From: SZUA-309 sp965233675
GTDB lineage: Bacteria; Pseudomonadota; Gammaproteobacteria; Pseudomonadales; Azotimanducaceae
Length of the DNA stretch: 64,000 nt
Direction: 5' to 3'
Assembly (NCBI GenBank): GCA_965233675.1
Contig: OZ247498.1
Location: 2,976,001 to 3,040,000 of the forward strand
In this document: one piece after another, positions 8,711 to 22,713 of the stretch
Position numbering within the stretch: position 1 is the stretch's first letter
Layout of the letters: each line of letters begins with the position of its first letter
Translations under genes and position numbers: made by a program
The notes under the pieces: generated by a model
The model's input: only the letters and a program-made list of their open reading frames with translations
Databases searched by the model: none
Told to the model about the DNA's origin: nothing

Positions 8711-9379
8711 TTACTGCTCCAGACTGACCCGAAGCGCAGCCGTTATGGCGAAAGGCGCCAGCGTCAGCGACGCCATGGTAATCACCCCGAGCCAATAAAT
8801 CTGCGCCAGGGTCTCGATTCCGGCCATGCGTTCGAGCACTGCGCCGGCGCCGAAAATCAGGACAGGTACGTACAGGGGCAGCACCAGCAGCGCCAGCAAT
8901 GCGCCACCCCGCTTCAGGCCGACTGTGAGCGCGGCGCCCACGGCCCCGATCAGACTGAGCGCCGGTGTGCCGATGAGCAACCCGAGCATCAGCGTGGGCA
9001 GCGCCGAGGCGGGCAGAAAGAGAATCATGGCAGCCACCGGCGCCAGAAGGGTCATCGCCAGGCCACTGAACACCCAGTGCATGAGCACCTTGGCGAGCAG
9101 GGCGAGGAACGCAGGCTCTGCCTTGAGCACCAGGAGTTCCAGGGTGCCGTCCTCGTAATCACGCCGGAACAGGCCTTCCAGACTCAGCAGATTGGCCAGC
9201 AGAACCAGCACCCAGATGATAGCGGGCGCATAGTCCCGAAGCACGTCCGGGCCACCGCCGGTGGCGAGCGCAAACAGACTGATTGCGAGAAAGAGGAAGA
9301 ACAACGGATTCAGCACTTCCTCGTTGTTCTGAATCAGCAGGAACCACTCCCGACGGAGCTGGGCGCGGAACAGGGTCAC
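8711..9379 (-). CDS. ccmB: Heme exporter membrane subunit CcmB
   Basis: A 222-residue permease with about six hydrophobic helices. With CcmA and CcmC it forms the ABC complex that powers release of heme-loaded CcmE. The start is a GTG overlapping the ccmA stop in a GTGA. Typical features are the N-terminal LRREWFLLIQNNEEVLNPLFFFL-type region and FRRDYEDGTLELL after the second helix, which matches CcmB. Size matches E. coli CcmB. Confidence 0.96.
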   Translation of the reverse strand: MTLFRAQLRREWFLLIQNNEEVLNPLFFLFLAISLFALATGGGPDVLRDYAPAIIWVLVLLANLLSLEGLFRRDYEDGTLELLVLKAEPAFLALLAKVLMHWVFSGLAMTLLAPVAAMILFLPASALPTLMLGLLIGTPALSLIGAVGAALTVGLKRGGALLALLVLPLYVPVLIFGAGAVLERMAGIETLAQIYWLGVITMASLTLAPFAITAALRVSLEQ

Positions 9380-9975
9380 CGGGGCGCCCCCAGGCGCAGC
9401 TCGTCTGCACCCGGCACACTCAGATCCTGGTGGGTCGCACAGAGAACGGCGCCCCCCCTGGTCCGGTGCGCGGCAATCAGCGATCGAACCAGATCCTGGC
9501 CGTTCAGGTCGAGGGCGGTGAACGGTTCATCCAGAAGCCACAGCGCGCTGTCGTCCAGACCCAGCCTGATCAGCGCCACCCGGCGGTGCTGACCGGCGGA
9601 AAGACGCCCGCACAGCACGTCCTCATAGCCGGCGAGGCCCACCGCTTCCAGACGGTCGATCAGACTGATGCTGCTCTCGCGGGACGACAGGGCCGCGAAC
9701 CAGCGCAGGTTTTCCAGCACTGTGAGACCCGGCGACACCGCCGGCCGATGGCCGAGATAGCTCGTCCGGGTGGCTTCAATCGTTCCTTCGTAATCCGGAA
9801 AAAGCCCGGCGATGCAGCGCAGCAGCGTGGACTTGCCGCTGCCATTCGGACCGGTGAGGGCCGTGCAACCGCCAGCCTTCAGCGACAGATTGAGATCATC
9901 AAACAGCACCCGACCTTCCCGCTCACAGGCCAGATTCTCAATGTGCAGAAGGCGGTCGCTCACGTGGTGACTCAA
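9376..9975 (-). CDS. ccmA: Cytochrome c maturation ABC ATPase CcmA
   Basis: A 199-residue cytoplasmic ATP-binding subunit of the CcmAB(C) complex. Walker A is GPNGSGKST (42-50), the ABC signature is LSAGQHRRV (125-133) and Walker B is LWLLDEP (145-151). The short length and the LSAGQ signature instead of LSGGQ are normal for CcmA. The frame opens with TTG at 9975, giving a TTGA overlap with the ppnN stop. A GTG at 9963 is the other plausible start. It begins the ccmA-I order and is tied by overlap to ppnN upstream, so the whole group is probably one transcript. Confidence 0.96.
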   Translation of the reverse strand: MSHHVSDRLLHIENLACEREGRVLFDDLNLSLKAGGCTALTGPNGSGKSTLLRCIAGLFPDYEGTIEATRTSYLGHRPAVSPGLTVLENLRWFAALSSRESSISLIDRLEAVGLAGYEDVLCGRLSAGQHRRVALIRLGLDDSALWLLDEPFTALDLNGQDLVRSLIAAHRTRGGAVLCATHQDLSVPGADELRLGAPR

Positions 9976-11366
9976 TCCACCGGGCGGACGACGAAACAGG
10001 GCTCGTACTCACCGGACAGTTTCATTCGGCCCTGAGCCACAAACTGCTTCAGCAGATGATCCAGTGCAGAGACCAGGGATGCGTCTGCGCGGAGCTCGAA
10101 CGGTCCGTTCTCCCGGATCATGCGGATGCCGTGCTCTTTGACGTTGCCGGTCACGATGGCACTGAATGCCCGACGCAGATTCACCGCCAGTTCATGGGCG
10201 GGCAGATCCCGGGATAACACCAGGTCGGCCACACTGTCGTGGGTGACCTCGAACGGCACCTGATAATCCTTGTGCACGTCGAGCAGCCAGTTGAAGTAAT
10301 AGGCGTCGCCATCCCGACGTCGCTGCCGGCGCACGTCCCGTATGGCACGACCCATGTGGTGGCCGACTTCGGCCGCATCGCCGACGATGATCCGATAACG
10401 GCTGGCAATAGAGTCACCAAAGGTCAGACGGAGAAACGCATCCATCTCCTCGAAGTAACCCTTCGCTTGGGACGGCCCTGTGAACACCAGGGGCAGGGCA
10501 ATGTGCCGGTTGGCCGGCGCCAGCAGGATGCCCAGCAGGTAGAGAATTTCTTCCGCGGTGCCGACCCCGCCCGGAAAGACGAGGATGCCGTGGCCCAACC
10601 GGACGAATGCTTCGAGCCGCTTCTCGATGTCGGGCAGGACCACCAGGTTGGATACCATGGGATTCGGTGGCTCGGCAGCGATGATGCCCGGCTCGGAGAG
10701 TCCCAGATAACGGCCGGCTTTCAGGCGCTGCTTGGCGTGCCCCACCGCGGCCCCTTTCATCGGCCCTTTCATGGCGCCAGGACCACAGCCCGTGCAGATA
10801 TCGAGGCCCCGGAGTCCCAGGTGATAACCCACTTCCTTCGTGTAGTCGTATTCCGGCCGCGAGATGGAGTGACCGCCCCAGCAGACCACCGTTCGCGGCG
10901 GCAGGTCCGGGTCCAGCACCCGGGCGTGCTTGAGAATGTGGAAGACGGCATCGGTGATGCCTTCCGAGCTGTTCAGGTCGAACAGGTCCGAGTCGGAAAT
11001 GTCTGTTCCGATGTAGACGATGTCGCGCAGCACGGCAAACAGATGCTGCCGCACCCCTTCGATCATCCGCCCATCGACGATGGCGCTCGCCGGCGCGTTG
11101 TGAATCACCAGCTTCAGGCCCCGGGTCCGCTTGCCGATGGCAATGGAGAAATCCGAATAGGTATCGAATATCGCAGCCACATCGTCCGACTCGCTGCCCG
11201 TGTTCAACACCGCCAGCGCACACTGGCGGAACAGCTCATAGAGCCGGGCCTGGCCGGCCGTGTCGGTGAGCGTGTCGATCTCCCGCTGGGAGAGCAGCTC
11301 GAGCGTGCCCCGGGGCCCGACCGTGATGTCTACTTTTTTCTCAGAAGCTGAAGCTGGCGCCGACAT
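9972..11366 (-). CDS. ppnN: Nucleotide 5'-monophosphate nucleosidase PpnN (LOG family)
   Basis: A 464-residue enzyme that cleaves purine and pyrimidine nucleoside monophosphates to the base and ribose 5-phosphate. In E. coli it is activated by (p)ppGpp. Colinear similarity to E. coli YgdH/PpnN is clear from LSQREIDTL near the N-terminus. The nucleotide-binding stretch GCGPGAM is at 193-199 and the catalytic LOG motif PGGVGTAEE at 265-273. The C-terminal GNVKEHGIR also matches. I start at the ATG at 11366 because homology begins soon after it. This overlaps the TonB receptor's end by 26 bases, and an upstream extension of 25 residues looks non-coding. Being coupled to ccmA is an unusual context. 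Confidence 0.95.
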   Translation of the reverse strand: MSAPASASEKKVDITVGPRGTLELLSQREIDTLTDTAGQARLYELFRQCALAVLNTGSESDDVAAIFDTYSDFSIAIGKRTRGLKLVIHNAPASAIVDGRMIEGVRQHLFAVLRDIVYIGTDISDSDLFDLNSSEGITDAVFHILKHARVLDPDLPPRTVVCWGGHSISRPEYDYTKEVGYHLGLRGLDICTGCGPGAMKGPMKGAAVGHAKQRLKAGRYLGLSEPGIIAAEPPNPMVSNLVVLPDIEKRLEAFVRLGHGILVFPGGVGTAEEILYLLGILLAPANRHIALPLVFTGPSQAKGYFEEMDAFLRLTFGDSIASRYRIIVGDAAEVGHHMGRAIRDVRRQRRRDGDAYYFNWLLDVHKDYQVPFEVTHDSVADLVLSRDLPAHELAVNLRRAFSAIVTGNVKEHGIRMIRENGPFELRADASLVSALDHLLKQFVAQGRMKLSGEYEPCFVVRPVD

Positions 11367-13431
11367 AGAATTGCCTCGGCATGGCCGGGAAGTAGCGATA
11401 TCCCTCGGCGGTGAACTCCGTGAAGTCCGCCCGGTCCGCATACTGCTCGTCCGTGAGATTGATGATGCGTGCGTGTACAGACAGGGAATCGTTCACCCGG
11501 GCCTGCATCCGCAGATTGGCCACCAGGTGGCCTTCGTACTCGGCCGTATTCGCCGCATTGACAAAGTGATCGTCGAGATAGTCGAGCTCCAGCTCCGAAT
11601 TGAACCAGGCCACCGGCGACCAGGCCCAGCGGGCATTCGCCAGCCACTTCGGCGCGGTATCCACATAGTTGCCCTTCTCGATGGTCTCGGCGCCGGTCAG
11701 AGAGCTGTCGAAATCATACTTGTGTTCCGCGTAGCTGCCGGAGATGGCTATGGTGTGGTTACCCCAGGTTCTGAACGCTTCCGCCTCGATCCCCCAACCT
11801 TCTGTTTTGCCATCCGAGACGTTGAAGCCGGCGCCATCCCGGAAGATGAAGTTGTCGGTCTGTTCGGCGTAGGCCGCCACGTTCCACCAGACACCGCGAT
11901 AGCCGATTTCCAGGGAGACCAGCTCTTCGCTCTCCAGATCCGTCACATCCTGGCCGCGCTGCAGACGATACAGCTCGGTGGCCTGGGGTGGGCGGAAACC
12001 GGAACCAAAGGTGAGGTAGGCGATCCCGTCCCCCATGTCCCGTTCGACGCCCAGTCGACCGGCCACGTTGGTGAAATCGTCGTTACGGCTGGCCGGCCGG
12101 TTGTACAGACAGCCACCGAATCCACAGGCCGTGCCATCATCCCGCGTATTGCCGTCCAGCATCAGATTGTCGTAGTCGTATTCCAGATACTCGAGACGGA
12201 GGCTGTGCACCAGTCGGGTCTTTTCCGCAAATGCCCAGGCCAGGTCGTAGTAGCCGGCTGCCAGAATGCTGTCCACATCGAAGTCGTACTGCCAGCCCTG
12301 GGGCCTCACTGCATTGTTGAATGCGGAAGAATCGGTCAGCGGCTCGGCCTGCCACTGATCCAGATGTCCGGCCATATACTCGACCTGTGCGCCGAGACTC
12401 AGAACCAGATCATCCCGGGTCAGGGCATCGAACCCGAACACCACTCCGCCACTGGTCTGATCGTTGCGTTCCCGCGGTTCACCGGGCAGGAAGTGCTGCA
12501 GGAAATCCATGTTCGAAGTCCGCAGATAGGGCGTGAAATGCCAGTTTTCCTTCGCCCAGCGGGAAGCGATGCGAACCGACCAGGCATCCCGGTAGGCCTG
12601 GGGGGCCGGATTGGTCTTTCTGAGGTCGTCGTCTTCGTAGGCCTTGTAGCCGTTGACGTAGGCACCGGTTTCCTGATTCAGGTTGGTGTAGTTCAGAGTG
12701 CTTTCCACTTCGAAACCACCAACGCCGGTCTGGTGGACGAGGGAGGCTTTCTGCTGATCATGACCGGTATCGTCCCGATAACCGTTGTTGCCACTGCCGA
12801 ACAGGGTGCCGGCAAACCGATGCTTGTCGGTCTGCACATTGAATTCGCCGGACGCCCGATAGGCGCCGAAGGATCCCCCTTCGAGGCCGATACTGTTCCG
12901 TTCGGGCAGCCGGTTGACCACATTGATCGCGCCGTGCAGCGCGTTTCCACCGAGTACGGCGCTGGCCGGGCCGCGCCACACTTCCATCCGACCCGCCTGT
13001 TCGGTATTCAGCTCGAAGAGGTTGTTGACGTTGCAGAAACCCGCCGGCCGCACGGGAATGCCATTTTCCAGAAACAGAAACTCGCCGCAGGCACCCGCAC
13101 CCGTGAGGACGGCGGAACGAATGGCGGTGAGATGCTCCTGGCCTGAGCCTCGCGACACCCAGACGCCGGGCACCCGGACCAGGGCTTCAGTGGGATGGGT
13201 CGCACCGATCAGATCGATCTCGTCCGAATCCATCGCGCTCCAGCTGCCGACATCGCCCATCCGGGTGGTGAGCTCGCCGCTCACCACGATCTCTTCCACA
13301 ACGCCGGCTGCTGCCTCGGACGCTTCTCCCGGTACCGGGGTCCCGCTCGCAGCACAGGCGGCGACGGCAACCGGTCCGAGAATCCGCCGCTTCCAGGCCG
13401 GGTTCAGAGGATGTCTACTTGATTTGTTCAT
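11341..13431 (-). CDS. TonB-dependent outer membrane receptor
   Basis: A 696-residue outer membrane receptor for energy-dependent uptake. From the ATG at 13431 it has a basic N-terminus with signal peptide (PVAVAACAASGTPVPGEA), a TonB-box-like EEIVVSG, and a plug domain. The plug contains two cysteines in GACGEFLFLENG and GFCNVNN, a pair seen in a marine gammaproteobacterial receptor group, plus EVWRGPASAVLGGNAL. A beta-barrel then runs to a terminal FYVGASFSF with the usual C-terminal aromatic. Another close pair of cysteines (ACGFGGC) lies in an extracellular loop. The substrate is not readable; siderophore, heme, copper or an organic compound are possible. Its end overlaps ppnN, linking it to the ccm operon. 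Confidence 0.93.
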   Translation of the reverse strand: MNKSSRHPLNPAWKRRILGPVAVAACAASGTPVPGEASEAAAGVVEEIVVSGELTTRMGDVGSWSAMDSDEIDLIGATHPTEALVRVPGVWVSRGSGQEHLTAIRSAVLTGAGACGEFLFLENGIPVRPAGFCNVNNLFELNTEQAGRMEVWRGPASAVLGGNALHGAINVVNRLPERNSIGLEGGSFGAYRASGEFNVQTDKHRFAGTLFGSGNNGYRDDTGHDQQKASLVHQTGVGGFEVESTLNYTNLNQETGAYVNGYKAYEDDDLRKTNPAPQAYRDAWSVRIASRWAKENWHFTPYLRTSNMDFLQHFLPGEPRERNDQTSGGVVFGFDALTRDDLVLSLGAQVEYMAGHLDQWQAEPLTDSSAFNNAVRPQGWQYDFDVDSILAAGYYDLAWAFAEKTRLVHSLRLEYLEYDYDNLMLDGNTRDDGTACGFGGCLYNRPASRNDDFTNVAGRLGVERDMGDGIAYLTFGSGFRPPQATELYRLQRGQDVTDLESEELVSLEIGYRGVWWNVAAYAEQTDNFIFRDGAGFNVSDGKTEGWGIEAEAFRTWGNHTIAISGSYAEHKYDFDSSLTGAETIEKGNYVDTAPKWLANARWAWSPVAWFNSELELDYLDDHFVNAANTAEYEGHLVANLRMQARVNDSLSVHARIINLTDEQYADRADFTEFTAEGYRYFPAMPRQFYVGASFSF

Positions 13432-13517
13432 GGGCTCAGGTCTCTCTCCAAAGGGACTCCACAGGACACTGTCTGCTGACAGAGCGCGCACACCTTAAGG
13501 GATGCGTGGGGCTGGGG

Positions 13518-13985
13518 CTACGGAATCAGCAGTTCGAAGCTGACCTCGGAAGAATCACCCGCAGGGAGCAGCGGCTCATAGGTCCAGCGAATGGCCGAGT
13601 AATCTGCCGCGGTGGCCGTTCGGGCAGCCGCCCCCTGTCCAACCTGGAGCTGGGCCGGATCGGCAAAGGTTTCGCCGTCCACCGAGTAGCTGATCCGGGT
13701 GTTCAGGCCGGCGGCGGAACCCTCCAGATAGACGGTGTCTTCGGGCAGGGGGTTGGTGATCACCACGCTGCCGGCGGCGACGTCCTGGGACGACTGGTTC
13801 TCGAATACGATCGTATAGCGCAGCACATCACCGGAAAACACCGACTCCGGCGCACCACCGCTAGAGACACCGGTATCCGCCGCGCTGCTGATCCGCTCCA
13901 CCGTGGTGGACAGAGTCACCTCGGCGGAGGCGGCCAGGGGGAATACGATGATGCCGAGCAGGCCAATCAGCCAGCGGGTGATCAT
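13518..13985 (-). CDS. Secreted protein with DUF11-like repeat domain
   Basis: About 155 residues. From ATG 13985 it shows a signal peptide (MITRWLIGLLGIIVFPLAASA) and then one beta-rich domain with LRYTIVFENQSSQDV and VVITNPLPEDTVYLEG. These are typical of DUF11/conserved-repeat domains, which are Ig-like modules of surface proteins. No membrane anchor or catalytic motif is seen after the signal peptide. In-frame ATGs at 14012 and 14024 lie in a 12-base duplication (ATGCCCAGGTAT, ATGCCCAGGTAC) and are alternative starts; none has a strong ribosome site. It precedes the TonB receptor on the same strand by 86 bases. Role unknown, likely periplasmic or surface exposed. Confidence 0.75.
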   Translation of the reverse strand: MITRWLIGLLGIIVFPLAASAEVTLSTTVERISSAADTGVSSGGAPESVFSGDVLRYTIVFENQSSQDVAAGSVVITNPLPEDTVYLEGSAAGLNTRISYSVDGETFADPAQLQVGQGAAARTATAADYSAIRWTYEPLLPAGDSSEVSFELLIP

Positions 13986-14081
13986 TCTGAGATGGGGGGC
14001 GTACCTGGGCATATACCTGGGCATAGTTGGTTTCCGTTTTCTGACTTACCAGTTCTTCGTTCGTTCGACACTTCCGGCCGG

Positions 14082-14111
14082 GCCGGTCCTAATCAAGCCG
14101 GTCCTAATCAA
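14082..14111. repeat. 15-bp tandem duplication over the yheU stop codon
   Basis: Two copies of GCCGGTCCTAATCAA lie at 14082-14096 and 14097-14111. Read on the minus strand, each unit carries GATTAG, so the yheU stop codon is duplicated in frame 15 bases downstream. The same arrangement occurs at the end of lepB. Confidence 0.85.
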
Positions 14112-14310
14112 TAAGACGGATATCGATCGTTTCCGTTTCCGGGTCGAAATCGATCTCTGCCTCTGCCGCTTCAAGCTGCCGCTGCACGGCCGCGCACTTG
14201 GCGTCCAGATCCTGTTCGGCGCCGCCGTAGTCCGTGCCTTCACGGAGTACGAAGGACTCGATGATACTGCGAAGTGCGTCCGTGGACAGACTGGCCAATG
14301 GAATCTTCAC
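14104..14310 (-). CDS. yheU: YheU-family protein (UPF0270)
   Basis: A 68-residue small cytoplasmic protein of the UPF0270 family, function unknown. The core SIIESFVLREGTDYG is the family hallmark, and E. coli YheU has nearly the same block. The start chosen is GTG at 14310, because AAGAGG lies 7 bases upstream and homology starts with KIPLASLS. The longer frame from ATG 14334 adds eight unrelated residues. The stop codon lies in a 15-bp tandem duplication. It is divergent from the response regulator gene. Confidence 0.9.
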   Translation of the reverse strand: MKIPLASLSTDALRSIIESFVLREGTDYGGAEQDLDAKCAAVQRQLEAAEAEIDFDPETETIDIRLID

Positions 14311-14400
14311 CCTGATACCTCTTGCAGTGCACAATGAGTGAACGCTTACGGCCTAAAACCGTGAACCAGCCCCCAAACGCTATCAGTTCAGGGGCTACTG

Positions 14401-14422
14401 CCTTGAAAAAGCGCCTTCAAGG
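14401..14422. promoter_or_regulatory. Inverted repeat upstream of the response regulator gene
   Basis: CCTTGAA (14401-14407) and TTCAAGG (14416-14422) form a perfect 7-bp inverted repeat with an 8-base spacer. It lies 58 bases before the ATG of the regulator and between the divergent yheU and regulator genes. It could be an autoregulatory operator. No protein is assigned and this is inference only. Confidence 0.35.
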
Positions 14423-14479
14423 TGCGTTACTTATTTTTCAAATCAGTAGTTTACTGGCGTTCCAACAGGACGGGGAACC

Positions 14480-15190
14480 ATGGCAGAACAGCAGGACCAC
14501 ATACTGGTCGTCGAAGACGAACCAATTACGCGCGACCAGCTCGTCTCCTACTTCGAAGACGAAGGATTCAAAGTCACCTCCACCGGCAGCGGCGACGACG
14601 TGTTGCCCATCGTCATGGACTCAGATGTCATTCTGGTCCTGCTCGATATCAAGCTGCCCGGCAAGGACGGTCTGACACTGACGAGGGAGATCCGCACCCA
14701 GTCAGACATCGGCATCATTCTGGTGACCAGCAAGCAGGAGCAGATCGACCGCATTCTGGGGCTGGAATCCGGCGCGGACGACTACGTGACCAAGCCGTTC
14801 GACCCGCGGGAACTGCTGTCCAGAGCACGCAATCTGATCCGCCGGGTACATATCCAGCAGAAACAGCGCCGGAAAAACCACATCCGTACCTTCGAAGGCT
14901 GGCAGCTCGACCTGAACAAGCGCGAGCTCACCTCTCCCGAAGGCACCCAGACCACCCTGTCTGCCGGTGAGTACCAGCTCCTGCTGGCCTTCATGGAGCA
15001 GGCCGGTGAAGTGATGAATCGCGACCAGCTGATGAATCGGATCCGCAACCGGGAATGGTTCCCGGACGACCGCTACATCGACGTGCTGGTGGGCCAGCTC
15101 AGGAAGAAACTGGGTGAGCGGGCCGCCAATGCCAAGATCATCGCCACGATCCACGGCACCGGTTATCTGTTCACCCCCGAAGTCGCGTAG
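14480..15190 (+). CDS. OmpR/TorR-type response regulator
   Basis: A 236-residue two-component regulator. Residues 6-120 form a receiver domain with acidic residues Glu12-Asp13-Glu14, phosphoacceptor Asp56 (LLDIKLPG) and the conserved Lys in VTKPFDP. Residues about 135-234 form an OmpR-type winged helix (LSAGEYQLLLAFMEQ, RYIDVLVGQLRKKLGE, TIHGTGYLF). Overall pattern and length resemble TorR/ArcA. A GGACGGGGA stretch precedes the ATG. The giant hybrid kinase starts 220 bases downstream on the same strand, so it is the likely partner, with phosphate passing through its REC and Hpt domains. Confidence 0.93.
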   Translation: MAEQQDHILVVEDEPITRDQLVSYFEDEGFKVTSTGSGDDVLPIVMDSDVILVLLDIKLPGKDGLTLTREIRTQSDIGIILVTSKQEQIDRILGLESGADDYVTKPFDPRELLSRARNLIRRVHIQQKQRRKNHIRTFEGWQLDLNKRELTSPEGTQTTLSAGEYQLLLAFMEQAGEVMNRDQLMNRIRNREWFPDDRYIDVLVGQLRKKLGERAANAKIIATIHGTGYLFTPEVA

Positions 15191-15244
15191 CGGCCTTGCA
15201 GGTTGCGTAGCGATCTCGCAGGTTGCATAGCGAGCTCAGAGGCA
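15185..15244. repeat. 20-bp tandem repeat (three units) over the response regulator stop codon
   Basis: Three imperfect units of about 20 bases (GCGTAGCG..CT.GCAGGTT) start at the end of the response regulator gene. Each carries TAG, at 15188, 15208 and 15228. Because the unit is not a multiple of three, the three TAGs fall in three different frames. The rest of 15191-15409 holds no gene that I can support. Confidence 0.75.
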
Positions 15245-15409
15245 GCCTGACCCCTTCGAGCGCTGACCGCTTTTTCGCGTTGGCTCGGCCATTTCGCCCG
15301 AGTCGCCCGAGCCTGCCAGTCAGCAACGAGGATTCACTGGGTGTTGGAACCGCGCCACGTTAAGATTTCAGGTGCGGTGTCAGCGGCGGACAGCCGGTAG
15401 ATTGAGACT

Positions 15410-21766
<6,357 letters not shown>

Positions 21767-21838
21767 GCAATCTCTGTGTGCGCGCACTTTCGAGGTTTGC
21801 ACAGCCCAGCAGCACGTGACTGAAAGCACCGCAGAAAT

Positions 21839-22711
21839 TCATCCCGACTTCGCAGCCACGTCGTAGGTGATGTCTTTCAGTTTCAGTACGTCGTCGGCGC
21901 CATCGGTGGCGAGATTCACGAAGTCGAAGAGATCGCCGTCGCCCAGGTGGGAGGGAACCACGTGGCGCAGGCCCCGGGCGATGTTTTCAACCCGGCCCGG
22001 CGCTTCCCGGTCCCATCCCTGGAGCATCTCCTTGATCACCTGCCGTTGCAGGTTTTCCTGAGAGCCGCAGAGATTGCAGGGAATGATCGGGTAGGCCCGG
22101 GCGTTGGCGAAGCGTTCTATGTCCCGCTCCCGGCAGTAGTAGAGCGGGCGGATGACCATGTTGGCGCCGTCGTCGCTCCTGAGTTTAGGCGGCATGGCCT
22201 TCATCCGGCCGCCGTGGAACAGGTTCAGGAACAGGGTCTCCACCACGTCGTCGAGATGGTGACCGAGGGCGATCTTCCGGGCGCCAATCTTCTTCGCATG
22301 ACTGTAAAGGATGCCGCGGCGCATGCGGGAACAGACCGGACAGGTGGTTTTGCCTTCCGGCGTCAGCGCCTGCACCACACTGTAGGTATCTTCTTCCAGG
22401 ATCTCGTAGTCGATGCCGATGCGGGAGAAATACTCCGGCAGTACGTGCTCCGGAAAACCGGGCTGCTTCTGGTCCAGATTGACGGCCACCAGATCGAAGT
22501 GGATGGGCGCGTTCAGTCTCAGATTCATCAGGATATCGAGCAGCGTGTAGGAATCCTTGCCCCCGGAGACACAGACCATGATCTTGTCGCCGTCCTCGAT
22601 CATGCCGTAGTCGACGACCGCATTGCCCACCTGGCGCCGCAGCTTCTTCTGCAGCTTGTTCTGATCGTACCGGGTTTTATTCGCCCGGCTGCGGGTGCGT
22701 TCTGTACTCAT
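21839..22711 (-). CDS. ttcA: tRNA 2-thiocytidine(32) synthetase TtcA
   Basis: A 290-residue ATP- and iron-sulfur-dependent enzyme that thiolates C32 of certain tRNAs. The PP-loop is SGGKDSYT near residues 49-56. The cluster-binding CXXC is CPVC in TTCPVCSRMRRG, and the later conserved CNLCGSQ is present. The start is the ATG at 22711, where MSTERTRSRANKTRYDQNKLQKKL matches family N-termini. A much longer upstream frame is a shadow over the permease gene. Only 2 bases separate it from the permease stop, so it is probably the third gene of that operon. Confidence 0.96.
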   Translation of the reverse strand: MSTERTRSRANKTRYDQNKLQKKLRRQVGNAVVDYGMIEDGDKIMVCVSGGKDSYTLLDILMNLRLNAPIHFDLVAVNLDQKQPGFPEHVLPEYFSRIGIDYEILEEDTYSVVQALTPEGKTTCPVCSRMRRGILYSHAKKIGARKIALGHHLDDVVETLFLNLFHGGRMKAMPPKLRSDDGANMVIRPLYYCRERDIERFANARAYPIIPCNLCGSQENLQRQVIKEMLQGWDREAPGRVENIARGLRHVVPSHLGDGDLFDFVNLATDGADDVLKLKDITYDVAAKSG

Positions 22712-22713
22712 GA

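Noticed and set aside
11260..13146. A 628-residue plus-strand frame opposite the TonB receptor
   Set aside because: Shadow across the receptor and ppnN start; no signal peptide or motif.
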